DNA of 36,331 nucleotides from Sphingobacteriaceae bacterium (lineage in GTDB: Bacteria; Bacteroidota; Bacteroidia; Sphingobacteriales; Sphingobacteriaceae): assembly GCA_947459195.1 (NCBI GenBank), contig CANHCS010000016.1, forward strand, positions 1 to 36,331, given 5' to 3'. Made by a program: the position numbers and the translations under genes. This document shows positions 14,946 to 23,479 of this stretch, piece after piece. Under the pieces are notes generated by a model. That model did no database searches, was not told the DNA's origin, and was given only the letters and a program-made list of their open reading frames with translations. Every line of letters starts with the position of its first letter. Position 1 is the first letter of the stretch.

Positions 14946-17135
14946 TTAATTTCCTAATTCAGATAAAAACTTAATTCGCATCAACTGAATTTCCTCACGA
15001 GTATAATCATCTGTACCCAGTTCATTCAGCGCCTCATCGATGGAATCGATTTCGGTGCTGCGAAAATAATCATAAACTTCGTCTTGGCGGTCCTCATCGA
15101 TCATCTCATCGATATAATAATTCAGGTTAAGTTTGGTACCTGAATTCACGATGGACTCCACTTCTCTTAAAATCTCGGCATACGACAAGCCTTTTGACGA
15201 GGCAATGTCTTCTAGATCAATCTGTCGGTCGATGTTTTGAATGATGGAAACCTTCAAAGCTGATTTATTGGCAGCACTTTTGATCACCAGGTCGACCGGA
15301 CGGTCGATGTCATTCTCCTCCACATAAGTTTTAATGAGATTGATAAAAGGCATCCCGAACTTCATCGCTTTCCCATTTCCCACTCCCGAAATCTGTTTCA
15401 ACTCTTCAATTGATACCGGATAATGGGTACACATCTCTTCCAAAGATAGATCCTGAAATACAACGAAAGGAGGAATATTTTGTTGTTTGGCGATTTTCTT
15501 TCTCAGGTCCTTTAACAGCGACATCAATTGCGTATCGAGCGCTGCAGTGCCCTGTTGCGATTGCTCCTCAGTCTCTTCATCGGCGGTATCCATTGTTTGA
15601 TTCAGGATAAATTTCACCGAGTGGGGATTTTCAATGAATGAATGTCCTGATTTACTAAGTTTTAGCAGACCGTAATTATCAATGTCTTTCGACAAATAAT
15701 TATTGAGTACTGCTTGGCGCAGTAATGATTTCCATAGGATTTCACCCTCTTCTTTTCCGCTACCAAAAAAAGCGTGTTGATGGTGACCATAAGACTGAAT
15801 TTGTTGATTTTCTATTCCCAACATAAAATTCAGGATGTATTGATCATCAAATTTCTCACCAAATTCTTGGATAACGCTGAGTGTTTTGTGGAGCTGAATC
15901 TCAGCATCAAAATATTTTTTCTCTGCCCGGCAGTTATCGCACATATTGTTACAACCAGCCTCGTTAAAATTCTCACCAAAGTAATGTAGAATCTGTTTCC
16001 TGCGGCAAACGGATGATTCAGAATAATCAATCACCTCTTTCAGGATCTGTGTGCCAATTTCACGCTCAGAAACTGGTTTATCCTTCATGAATTTGACCAA
16101 TTTCTCAATATCCTTTTCAGCATAAAAAGCTAAACAAACGCCTTCGCCACCATCACGTCCGGCCCTGCCCGTTTCCTGATAATAACCCTCCATGCTTTTA
16201 GGAATATCGTGATGGATCACATACCGAACATCGGGCTTATCAATTCCCATACCGAACGCAATGGTTGCCACAATCACCTCCACATCCTCCATTAAAAAAG
16301 CATCTTGCGTATCGGCTCTAACTTTAGGCTCCAAACCAGCATGGTAAGGCAGTGCTTTTATACCGTTTAAATTGAGTAATTCGGCAATTTCTTCAACTTT
16401 TTTCCGGCTCAAACAATAGATGATACCTGATTTTCCGGGCTGACTTTTAATGTAACGTACGATCTCTTTTGCCACATCTTTTTTGGGCCTCACCTCATAA
16501 AAAAGGTTAGTTCTGTTGAATGAAGATTTGAACAAAACCGCCTCATTCATCTGCAAATTCTTTTGAATATCGTGCTGAACTTTAGGGGTGGCAGTAGCTG
16601 TAAGCGCAATAATTGGGATATCGTTGCCCAAAGTATTGATTACTTGGCGAATTTTTCGGTATTCTGGTCTGAAATCATGCCCCCACTCCGAAATGCAGTG
16701 TGCTTCATCTACGGCAACGAAAGAAACTGGTACCGACTGCAAAAATTCGATGTTTTCTGCTTTCGCTAGCGATTCGGGTGCAACATAAAGTAACTTTGTG
16801 TCGCCGTTTAAAATATCTTGTTTAACCTGGGTAATTTCAGATTTATTCAGAGAAGAATTGAGGAAATGGGCGATGTGATTGTTCCCGCCAAAAGCCCTCA
16901 GCTGATCGACCTGATTTTTCATCAGGGCAATTAGTGGCGAAATTACAATAGCCGTACCTTCACTCATCAAAGCCGGTAATTGATAACAGATAGATTTACC
17001 ACCACCTGTGGGCATGATTACGAAGGTGTCCTTTTTCTGGAGGATACTGGTAATGATCTGCTCCTGATCACCCTTGAAGTTATCAAAACCAAAAAAATTC
17101 TGTAAGTTGTCAAATAATGACTTTTTTACCTCCAT
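14946..17135 (-). CDS. recQ: ATP-dependent DNA helicase RecQ with HRDC domain
   Basis: 729-residue 3'-5' DNA helicase for recombination and fork repair. Seen: PTGGGKS (42-48), DEAH (143-146), LTATATP (178-184), ATIAFGMGIDKPDVR (290-304), QETGRAGRDG (320-329), a zinc cluster with cysteines at about 377, 395, 399 and 402, a winged-helix RQC region at about 410-515, and an HRDC domain at about 533-608 (LDTQLMSLLKDLRKKIA ... ISGVGNGKAMKFG). About 120 further residues form an acidic helical tail (DEMIDEDRQDEVYDYFRSTE), longer than in E. coli RecQ (about 610 residues). It is the first gene of an operon with kdsA, divergent from kdsD-manC. Confidence 0.96.
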   Translation of the reverse strand: MEVKKSLFDNLQNFFGFDNFKGDQEQIITSILQKKDTFVIMPTGGGKSICYQLPALMSEGTAIVISPLIALMKNQVDQLRAFGGNNHIAHFLNSSLNKSEITQVKQDILNGDTKLLYVAPESLAKAENIEFLQSVPVSFVAVDEAHCISEWGHDFRPEYRKIRQVINTLGNDIPIIALTATATPKVQHDIQKNLQMNEAVLFKSSFNRTNLFYEVRPKKDVAKEIVRYIKSQPGKSGIIYCLSRKKVEEIAELLNLNGIKALPYHAGLEPKVRADTQDAFLMEDVEVIVATIAFGMGIDKPDVRYVIHHDIPKSMEGYYQETGRAGRDGGEGVCLAFYAEKDIEKLVKFMKDKPVSEREIGTQILKEVIDYSESSVCRRKQILHYFGENFNEAGCNNMCDNCRAEKKYFDAEIQLHKTLSVIQEFGEKFDDQYILNFMLGIENQQIQSYGHHQHAFFGSGKEEGEILWKSLLRQAVLNNYLSKDIDNYGLLKLSKSGHSFIENPHSVKFILNQTMDTADEETEEQSQQGTAALDTQLMSLLKDLRKKIAKQQNIPPFVVFQDLSLEEMCTHYPVSIEELKQISGVGNGKAMKFGMPFINLIKTYVEENDIDRPVDLVIKSAANKSALKVSIIQNIDRQIDLEDIASSKGLSYAEILREVESIVNSGTKLNLNYYIDEMIDEDRQDEVYDYFRSTEIDSIDEALNELGTDDYTREEIQLMRIKFLSELGN

Positions 17136-17192
17136 CGTTTCAATTACCCGAAAATTCTAAGATTTGTGTGTGTATTAAACTTCAAAATAACA

Positions 17193-17200
17193 TATTTTTG
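17193..17200 (+). promoter_or_regulatory. Putative -7 element of kdsD (TATTTTTG)
   Basis: Exact TAnnTTTG match in the 100-bp recQ/kdsD divergent gap, 35 nt before the TTG start of kdsD. No -33 TTTG at 19-21 nt spacing is seen. Confidence 0.4.
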
Positions 17201-17235
17201 GGGAATATTATCGTTTTACAAAAAATAAATTACGA

Positions 17236-18201
17236 TTGAAAGATAAATCGGAGATTCTGGCGCTTGCAAAAAAAGCGTTAACACTTGAAATTGAAGGGAT
17301 TAACAGCGTTTTGCAGCAATTGAACAATGACTTTGTAAAAGCCGTTGAACTCATTCTGAAGCTGGAAGGCCGCGTTATCATCACCGGAATAGGAAAAAGC
17401 GCCATTATCGCCCAAAAAATAGTCGCAACACTTAATTCTACCGGCACCCCGGCAGTTTTTATGCATGCTGCCGATGCCATTCATGGCGACTTAGGGATCA
17501 TTCAGTCAAACGACCTGGTTATTTGCATTTCCAAGAGCGGCAATACACCCGAAATTAAAGTATTAACTCCCCTACTCAAGCAGGCAGGTAACACACTCAT
17601 CGGTATGGTGGGAGATGTTAATTCTTACCTTGCCAAACAAGCTGATTTGGTTTTGGATACCACTATTGAACAAGAAGCCTGTCCAAATAATTTAGCGCCC
17701 ACCACCAGCACTACGGCTCAATTAGCCATGGGCGATGCTTTGGCAGTTTGTTTACTGGCCTGTAGGGAATTTAGCAGTGAAGATTTTGCACGCTACCATC
17801 CAGGAGGTTCATTGGGTAAGCGACTTTACTTGAAAGTAAGCGATTTAGCTGCCAATAATGAAAAACCCGAAGTAAGCTTAAACACCCCGGTTCAAGATGT
17901 GATCATTGAAATTACAAAAAACAGATTGGGTGCAGTTGCAGTAATTGATGAGGGCAAAATTAGAGGTGTGATCACTGATGGAGATATTAGACGGATGCTG
18001 GAGAAAAAACAGTTTAACACCGATCTACTGGCAAAAGACATCATGGGCAGCCAACCGAAAATCATTGAAGGTTCTGAATTGGCAGTGAATGCTTTGCAAA
18101 TGATGCGTGAGCATAACATCAGCCAGTTATTGGTTGGGCAAGATGAAAAATATATCGGAATTGTACATCTACACGATTTATTGAAAGAAGGTATTATCTA
18201 A
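17236..18201 (+). CDS. kdsD: KpsF/GutQ family arabinose-5-phosphate isomerase, TTG start
   Basis: Interconverts ribulose 5-phosphate and arabinose 5-phosphate, the first step of KDO synthesis. The SIS domain (about 35-180) shows VIITGIGKSAIIAQKI, TGTPAVFMHAADAIHGDLG, ICISKSGNTPEI and the later ARYHPGGSLGKRL. Two CBS domains follow (about 205-321). At 321 residues it is family length. No ATG or GTG lies in frame between the upstream stop at 17188-17190 and residue 1; the TTG at 17236 gives the expected N-terminus (KDKSEILALAKKALTLEIEG). manC follows after 5 nt. kdsA is encoded on the other strand across a 100-bp gap. Confidence 0.95.
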   Translation: MKDKSEILALAKKALTLEIEGINSVLQQLNNDFVKAVELILKLEGRVIITGIGKSAIIAQKIVATLNSTGTPAVFMHAADAIHGDLGIIQSNDLVICISKSGNTPEIKVLTPLLKQAGNTLIGMVGDVNSYLAKQADLVLDTTIEQEACPNNLAPTTSTTAQLAMGDALAVCLLACREFSSEDFARYHPGGSLGKRLYLKVSDLAANNEKPEVSLNTPVQDVIIEITKNRLGAVAVIDEGKIRGVITDGDIRRMLEKKQFNTDLLAKDIMGSQPKIIEGSELAVNALQMMREHNISQLLVGQDEKYIGIVHLHDLLKEGII

Positions 18202-18206
18202 TCGAT

Positions 18207-19289
18207 ATGAAAAACTATTATGCGCTCATTATGGCGGGAGGTGTTGGGAGTCGGTTTTGGCCAATCAGCAGAACCGCCCACCCTAAACAGTTCATCGATA
18301 TTTTAGGTACTGGTAAAACACTCATTCAGAGTACCTTTAATAGGTTTACTAAAATTTTGCCTGCTGAAAATATTTTCATAGTTACCAATGAGCAATACCT
18401 CGACTTAGTAAAAGAACAACTACCCGGAATAAAAGAAGAACAAATACTTACCGAACCGGTGATGCGCAATACAGCCCCATGTATTGCTTATGGGATGCAT
18501 AAAATCAAATCTTTAAACCCTGATGCTGCAGTAGTAGTTGCACCTTCTGATCATTTAATTTTAGAGGAAGAGGCATTTAAGAATTATGTGCTAAAAGCAC
18601 TGCAAACCGCTTCGACAGAAGATTGTTTAATTACACTTGGCATTAAACCGACCAGACCAGATACTGGTTACGGTTATATTCAGTTTAATACCCAAAAAAT
18701 TGGAGAGGATTTTTTTAAAGTAAAAACATTTACGGAAAAACCTGATCTTGAAATCGCAAAATCATTTCTTCAAAGTGGCGATTTCTTGTGGAATGCGGGG
18801 ATTTTCGTTTGGTCGGTGAAAAATATTTTAAAATCGTTCACAAGTCATTTGCCGGAGATGAACGAGATCTTTAACGAGGGTCTGGAGTTTTATAATACCG
18901 ATCAGGAAAGGGAATTCATTCAAAAAGCCTACTATCAATGCACTAATATTTCTATCGATTATGGCATCATGGAAAAAGCAGATAATGTGTATGTCATCCC
19001 ATCTGCTTTTGGCTGGTCTGATCTCGGAACCTGGGCTTCAGTTTATGATTTATCGGAGAAGGATTACGTTGGCAATGCTGTTATCCCTGCACAGGGAGTG
19101 ATGATGTACGATTCTTCCAATTGCATGGTCAACATCCCGAAAGGTAAATTGGTGGTCTTGAAAGGGCTCCATGATTTCATTGTAGTGGAAGACAATAATA
19201 CCCTACTTATTTGCCCTAGAGATGAAGAACAGAGTGTAAAACAGATCGTAGCGGATGTAAAGCAAAAACTTGGCAATGATTACATTTAG
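18207..19289 (+). CDS. manC: Mannose-1-phosphate guanylyltransferase
   Basis: Makes GDP-mannose from mannose 1-phosphate and GTP for lipopolysaccharide and polysaccharide glycosylation. The nucleotidyltransferase signature ALIMAGGVGSRFWPISR is at about 6-22, followed by HPKQF, EPVMRNTAPCIAYG, VVVAPSDHLI, GYGYIQF, VKTFTEKPD, FLWNAGIFVW, IDYGIMEKA and FGWSDLGTW. The 360-residue length lacks the C-terminal phosphomannose isomerase domain of bifunctional AlgA-type proteins. It forms an operon with kdsD (5-nt gap). Its last 4 bases overlap the convergent rlmB stop, leaving no room for a terminator. Confidence 0.96.
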   Translation: MKNYYALIMAGGVGSRFWPISRTAHPKQFIDILGTGKTLIQSTFNRFTKILPAENIFIVTNEQYLDLVKEQLPGIKEEQILTEPVMRNTAPCIAYGMHKIKSLNPDAAVVVAPSDHLILEEEAFKNYVLKALQTASTEDCLITLGIKPTRPDTGYGYIQFNTQKIGEDFFKVKTFTEKPDLEIAKSFLQSGDFLWNAGIFVWSVKNILKSFTSHLPEMNEIFNEGLEFYNTDQEREFIQKAYYQCTNISIDYGIMEKADNVYVIPSAFGWSDLGTWASVYDLSEKDYVGNAVIPAQGVMMYDSSNCMVNIPKGKLVVLKGLHDFIVVEDNNTLLICPRDEEQSVKQIVADVKQKLGNDYI

Positions 19290-20053
19290 TAGTTGCCTCT
19301 TTGTCTTACTGTTTCATATAAAATCACCCCAGCCGAAACCGATACATTTAAAGATTCTATCTCCCCGAACATGGGGATTTTCGCCAAATGATCAGCGATT
19401 CTTATTAAATCATTTGAAATTCCATCTTCTTCTGAGCCTAAAATGATAGCCGTTGGAGCTGTATAATCAGGTTGATACAAGAAATCTTCCGTTTTTTCGG
19501 TACAAGCCACCAGTTGAAGCCCCGACTCTTGTAAGAATTTAGCTGTTTTAGATAAACTTTCTACCCTACAGACCGGGAGCGTGTAAAGTGCACCAGCTGA
19601 GGTTTTGATGGTATCCGGATTGATTTGTGCAGCCCCCCTGCTTGGCACAACAATGGCATGTACACCAGTGCAAGCAGCGGTACGGGCGATGGCACCCATA
19701 TTCCTCACATCTGTAATTCCATCTAATATCAAAATGAGGGGCGTCTTTCCCTTTTCATAAATAGCTGGAATGATATCCTCAATTTTTTGATAAATAATGG
19801 GCGAAATAAAAGCCACTACTCCCTGATGATTTTTCATGGTAAGGCGGTTCAATTTCTCAACGGGAACTTGTTGGGCAGTGATTTGATGCTCAGTTAAGAG
19901 TTCTTTAAGCTCGATCATTAAATCGCCTCTCAAACCTCTCTGCAAGTATAAACTTTCAATTTCCTGGCCACTTTTGATCGCTTCAATAACAGCACGAATG
20001 CCAAAAACAAGCTGGTTACTCTCACGTTTAGGTTTAGAAAAGGTATGATTCAT
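19286..20053 (-). CDS. rlmB: 23S rRNA (guanosine-2'-O-)-methyltransferase RlmB (SpoU/TrmH family)
   Basis: Predicted to 2'-O-methylate G2251 (E. coli numbering) in the 23S rRNA P loop. The 255 residues contain the N-terminal substrate-binding start LVFGIRAVIEAIKSGQEI and the SPOUT knot motifs: LDGITDVRNMGAIARTA (motif 1), AIILGSEEDGISN (motif 2) and IPMFGEIESLNVSVSAGVILYE (motif 3). A TACCTTTG -7 element lies 21 nt before the ATG. It is convergent with manC and divergent from dnaB. TrmH-family specificity cannot be fixed from motifs alone, but length and N-terminal domain fit RlmB. Confidence 0.93.
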   Translation of the reverse strand: MNHTFSKPKRESNQLVFGIRAVIEAIKSGQEIESLYLQRGLRGDLMIELKELLTEHQITAQQVPVEKLNRLTMKNHQGVVAFISPIIYQKIEDIIPAIYEKGKTPLILILDGITDVRNMGAIARTAACTGVHAIVVPSRGAAQINPDTIKTSAGALYTLPVCRVESLSKTAKFLQESGLQLVACTEKTEDFLYQPDYTAPTAIILGSEEDGISNDLIRIADHLAKIPMFGEIESLNVSVSAGVILYETVRQRGNY

Positions 20054-20074
20054 CCGGTTTTTTTAGCTGTGGAG

Positions 20075-20082
20075 CAAAGGTA
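20075..20082 (-). promoter_or_regulatory. Putative -7 element of rlmB (TACCTTTG)
   Basis: Exact TAnnTTTG match on the minus strand, 21 nt before the rlmB ATG. No -33 TTTG at the expected distance. Confidence 0.45.
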
Positions 20083-20134
20083 GTAAAATTAGAAACAGCT
20101 GGTATTAGCGCACTTAAACTAAAAGTTAAACAGC

Positions 20135-20219
20135 TTATCAACACACCTGTAATTTATATACATTTACAATTGGTATACTTATTGAGCATTTTTTAAGGAT
20201 TATAAACAGTTTTTCCACA
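20135..20219 (+). promoter_or_regulatory. Cluster of DnaA-box-like 9-mers upstream of dnaB
   Basis: The 284-bp rlmB/dnaB gap holds TTATCAACA (20135-20143), TTATAAACA (20200-20208) and TTTTCCACA (20211-20219), all in one orientation. They differ from TTATCCACA by one, two and one base. The rest of the gap is AT-rich with no gene and carries the two promoters. This could be a DnaA-responsive control region or chance. Confidence 0.25.
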
Positions 20220-20324
20220 TGAGGTGTGAATTCAAAGTTCACAAATTAGAAAATGTTAAGACTTCATCTCGATTAAAAATATTTCGCTGTGCAGAACTTT
20301 TTCCAGATCATTTTTAGAAATCAA

Positions 20325-20332
20325 TAAATTTG
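20325..20332 (+). promoter_or_regulatory. Putative -7 element of dnaB (TAAATTTG)
   Basis: Exact TAnnTTTG match 5 nt before the dnaB ATG at 20338. A T run at 20298-20302 lies roughly where a -33 box would be. It predicts a start at or next to the A of the ATG. Confidence 0.45.
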
Positions 20333-20337
20333 AAGCT

Positions 20338-21906
20338 ATGAGCCGAGACATGGAATCAGATTACAGTCCTGAACAAAAAAGAAGTACCGGTACACCCAAT
20401 CGTACCAGGTTAAATAATTTGGTGAGTGGTTTAGGGAAATTGCCTCCACAGGCTGTGGATTTAGAAGAAGCAGTATTAGGAGCCTTAATGCTCGAAAAAG
20501 ATGCGCTTTCTGCGGTAATCGATATTTTAAAGCCTGAAATTTTTTACAAAGACAGCCATCAAAAGATCTTCCAGGCGATCCAAGTCTTGTTCATCAAATC
20601 CTCACCTGTTGATATTTTAACCGTTACTGCCCAATTGAGGCAGCAAGGTGATCTGGAAATGGTCGGAGGAGCATATTACATCACAGAATTAACCAATCGG
20701 GTTGCTTCTGCTGCTAACATTGAATACCACTCCCGCATCATCTCTCAAAAATACATTCAAAGAGAGTTGATCAAGATCTCAACGGAGATCATCAATAATG
20801 CTTACGAAGACACTACAGATATTTTCGATTTGCTCGATTCGGCAGAAAAAAACCTGTTCGAAATTGCACAAAATAACTTACGTCGCGACTCCAGAAAAAT
20901 GGATGACATCATCCGTGAATCGCTGGATAATATTGAGAAATTAAAAGACAAGGTTGATGGCTTAACCGGAGTGGCATCTGGCTTTACTGCTTTAGACCGC
21001 ATCACTTCTGGTTGGCAACCTTCTGATTTAGTGATCATTGCAGCACGTCCGGCAATGGGTAAAACGGCATTTGTATTGAGTTGTGCCAGAAATGCAGCCG
21101 TACAATTCAATAAACCGGTGGTTGTTTTCTCCTTGGAGATGTCTTCCGTTCAATTGGTAAATCGTTTAATTTCCGGCGAAACCGAAATTGAGCAGGAAAA
21201 AATCAGGAAAGGGAATCTGGCCGAGTGGGAATGGCAACAACTGCATTCAAAAATTGGCCGCTTAACTGAAGCACCTTTGTTCATTGATGACACACCGGCA
21301 TTAAATATTTTTGAATTTAGAGCGAAATGTCGCCGCTTAAAGGCACAATATGATGTCCAACTAATTATTGTCGATTACCTGCAATTGATGCATGGAAAAG
21401 GTGACAGCAAAAGTGGCAACCGTGAACAGGAAATTGGTAGCATTTCCAGAGCTCTTAAATCGGTGGCAAAGGAATTGAACGTAGCTGTGATCGCTTTGTC
21501 TCAATTGAGTCGTGCTGTAGAAAATCGACCAGGATCGAGCAAACGCCCAATGCTCTCTGACTTACGTGAATCGGGTTCTATTGAGCAGGATGCTGATATG
21601 GTTTTGTTCCTGTATCGTCCGGAATATTATGGATTAGAAGAAGATGAACAAGGACGCTCCACTGCAGGAATTGGTGAGGTGATCATTGCCAAGCACCGTA
21701 ATGGTGAAGTAGGCACCGTACCACTCCGATTTGTTGGTAAATATGTGAAATTTGTTGATTTAGAAGACGATTTCGGCAGCTCTGGCGGTTTCAATAATCC
21801 TGATCCTTTGGCCGGTATCTCTCCTTCCAGCAATTTCGAAAAACCGAATAACTTCATCATCAAACCATCAAGAATGGATGATATAGATGAAGATCTGTTG
21901 TTTTAA
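20338..21906 (+). CDS. dnaB: Replicative DNA helicase DnaB
   Basis: Hexameric 5'-3' helicase at the replication fork. The 522 residues have the DnaB N-terminal domain beginning PPQAVDLEEAVLGALMLEKDAL (about 36-57), a linker, and the RecA-like domain with AARPAMGKTAF (Walker A, K242), VVFSLEMSS, IIVDYLQLMHG (Walker B), VIALSQLSRAVENR and LRESGSIEQDADMVLFLYR. No intein. The start may be 20338 or the Met four codons later (20350); the first 30 residues are unconserved and polar. A -7 element lies 5 nt upstream. The gene is convergent with the ABC ATPase (23-nt gap) with no obvious terminator. Confidence 0.97.
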   Translation: MSRDMESDYSPEQKRSTGTPNRTRLNNLVSGLGKLPPQAVDLEEAVLGALMLEKDALSAVIDILKPEIFYKDSHQKIFQAIQVLFIKSSPVDILTVTAQLRQQGDLEMVGGAYYITELTNRVASAANIEYHSRIISQKYIQRELIKISTEIINNAYEDTTDIFDLLDSAEKNLFEIAQNNLRRDSRKMDDIIRESLDNIEKLKDKVDGLTGVASGFTALDRITSGWQPSDLVIIAARPAMGKTAFVLSCARNAAVQFNKPVVVFSLEMSSVQLVNRLISGETEIEQEKIRKGNLAEWEWQQLHSKIGRLTEAPLFIDDTPALNIFEFRAKCRRLKAQYDVQLIIVDYLQLMHGKGDSKSGNREQEIGSISRALKSVAKELNVAVIALSQLSRAVENRPGSSKRPMLSDLRESGSIEQDADMVLFLYRPEYYGLEEDEQGRSTAGIGEVIIAKHRNGEVGTVPLRFVGKYVKFVDLEDDFGSSGGFNNPDPLAGISPSSNFEKPNNFIIKPSRMDDIDEDLLF

Positions 21907-21929
21907 AAATTCGTTAAGGAAAATAGAAA

Positions 21930-22658
21930 TTAAGCCATTTCTTTCAATCGGGCGGAAACCGATTTGATATTTTTATTCAGCGTATCACTCTCAATTAAAC
22001 CGTCACGCATACGCACAATGCGGTGTGCATGTTGAGCAATGTCTTCTTCGTGGGTCACCAAAATAATGGTATTCCCTTTGGCATGAATTTCTTCCATCAA
22101 ACTCATGATCTCCACAGAAGTTTTAGAATCGAGGTTTCCAGTTGGCTCATCGGCCAAAATGATAGATGGGTTATTAATTAAAGCCCTGGCAACCGCTACC
22201 CTTTGGCGCTGACCACCTGAAAGTTCATTGGGTTTATGATCAACCCGGTTACCCAAGCCCACATTTTCTAAAGCCTTTAAAGCTCTACTATCACGATCTT
22301 CTTTCTTCACTCCGGCATAAACAAGTGGTAGAGCTACATTATCCAATGCACTGGAACGTGGCAAAAGGTTAAAGGTTTGGAACACAAATCCAATTTCCTG
22401 ATTTCTGACGGTAGCCAAATCGTTATCCGTCATTTCGCTCACATTGATACCATTGAGAATATATTCACCTTTGGTAGGCGTATCTAAACATCCCAAAATA
22501 TTCATCAGTGTTGATTTTCCAGAGCCTGATGGACCCATCAAAGCAACAAATTCCCCCTTATTGATACTCAGGCTGACAGACTTTAGCGCATGAATGGTTT
22601 CTGCGCCAATTACATACTTACGACCAATATCTTTAATGGAAATGAGCTCTTGTGCCAT
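21930..22658 (-). CDS. ABC transporter ATP-binding protein, LolD/MacB type
   Basis: 242-residue nucleotide-binding subunit. Walker A is GPSGSGKST (42-50), followed by the Q-loop [10 protein letters not shown], signature [15 protein letters not shown], Walker [13 protein letters not shown] and the H-loop [13 protein letters not shown]. The set closely matches the LolD/MacB/FtsE class that works with four-TM MacB-like permeases in lipoprotein release, efflux or cell-envelope tasks. No permease gene is adjacent: upstream is an acyltransferase 50 nt away, downstream is the convergent dnaB. The partner must therefore be encoded elsewhere and the substrate is unknown. Confidence 0.93.
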   Translation of the reverse strand: MAQELISIKDIGRKYVIGAETIHALKSVSLSINKGEFVALMGPSGSGKSTLMNILGCLDTPTKGEYILNGINVSEMTDNDLATVRNQEIGFVFQTFNLLPRSSALDNVALPLVYAGVKKEDRDSRALKALENVGLGNRVDHKPNELSGGQRQRVAVARALINNPSIILADEPTGNLDSKTSVEIMSLMEEIHAKGNTIILVTHEEDIAQHAHRIVRMRDGLIESDTLNKNIKSVSARLKEMA

Positions 22659-22708
22659 GTTAGATTATTTTAGAGTTAAGACATCGAAACCCAGCGCTTT
22701 GTTACAGG

Positions 22709-23440
22709 CTATTTTGAAAAATAATTCTGCTGGAGTTTCTGATAAACTTGTTCTTTCAATGAGTCAGCATCATCCACATTCATTCCTTTGGTCTCAATAG
22801 GCTCGTGTACCCAAAGTTGGCCAACACCCGGATGAGAACCATACTTAAAACCATCGTCCCACATTAATTTCCAGAGCTGATCTATGCAAACCGGCACAAT
22901 CGGTATTTGCCGTTCGATAGCCAGGCGAAAAGGGCCATTTTTAAATTCGTGTAAGATGGGTGGATATTCGTAACCAATTTTCCCTTCTGGAAAAATCACC
23001 AGACTCATCCCCTGCTGTAAGTACTCGTCGGCTTTTTTAAAAGCCCTAAACGAGGCAATTTTACTTTCTCGGTTTACCGGAATATCAATTGTTCTAAAAA
23101 ACATGCCCAGTACCGGATTTCTAACTAATTCTTCTTTACCTAGAAAGGCAAAATTACCCTGCATCATCAGGGTAATGGCCGAAATATCTAAGTTAGAAGT
23201 GTGATTTGCACAAACAATATAAGGCTGATTCCAGCTCAATTGCTGTTTGTAATGATAACGATAAAAGAAACCTGCCAAAGCCGAACTTAGAAAACCAAAG
23301 CCTTTGCGGTATTTGTTCAATTTTAAATAACGATCGGGTTTTCTGGAGTAATAATACATTACCGGGAAAAACAAAAGAAAACTGAAAACAACTGAAAAAA
23401 TATACCAACCAGCGTGGAGTTTTCTTAAAAGTTTGATCAT
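22709..23440 (-). CDS. plsC: 1-acyl-sn-glycerol-3-phosphate acyltransferase (PlsC-like)
   Basis: Membrane-associated lysophospholipid acyltransferase that would add the second acyl chain in phospholipid synthesis. An N-terminal membrane helix (about 10-28) precedes motif I NHTSNLDIS (HX4D), motif II region GKEELVRNPVLGMFFRTID with VNRES, motif III FPEGKIG and motif IV PIVPVCI. I start at ATG 23438-23440 (IKLLRKLHAGW; 243 residues). An in-frame ATG at 23446 and TTG at 23449 are possible but overlap the predicted -7 element at 23447-23454. It is divergent from trpS across a 39-bp gap. Motifs fit PlsC, but ornithine-lipid (OlsA) or lipid A acyltransferases share them. Confidence 0.88.
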   Translation of the reverse strand: MIKLLRKLHAGWYIFSVVFSFLLFFPVMYYYSRKPDRYLKLNKYRKGFGFLSSALAGFFYRYHYKQQLSWNQPYIVCANHTSNLDISAITLMMQGNFAFLGKEELVRNPVLGMFFRTIDIPVNRESKIASFRAFKKADEYLQQGMSLVIFPEGKIGYEYPPILHEFKNGPFRLAIERQIPIVPVCIDQLWKLMWDDGFKYGSHPGVGQLWVHEPIETKGMNVDDADSLKEQVYQKLQQNYFSK

Positions 23441-23445
23441 GATCA
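23434..23445. promoter_or_regulatory. 12-bp perfect palindrome over the plsC start codon
   Basis: TGATCATGATCA overlaps the plsC ATG at 23438-23440 and the predicted start of transcription. Its position between the two divergent -7 elements and the plsC reading frame would suit an operator; no known regulator is implied. Confidence 0.25.
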
Positions 23446-23446
23446 T

Positions 23447-23454
23447 CAAAAATA
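23447..23454 (-). promoter_or_regulatory. Putative -7 element of plsC (TATTTTTG)
   Basis: Exact TAnnTTTG match on the minus strand, 6 nt before the ATG at 23440. It predicts a leaderless plsC transcript. Confidence 0.4.
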
Positions 23455-23465
23455 TAAAAAATACT

Positions 23466-23473
23466 TACTTTCG
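23466..23473 (+). promoter_or_regulatory. Near-consensus -7 element of trpS (TACTTTCG)
   Basis: One mismatch to TAnnTTTG, 6 nt before the trpS ATG at 23480. Only 11 nt separate it from the opposing plsC -7 element. Confidence 0.45.
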
Positions 23474-23479
23474 CGAGGT

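Noticed and set aside
23193-23408. Minus-strand 71-codon frame in plsC
   Set aside because: Alternative frame of a gene with all acyltransferase motifs in the main frame.
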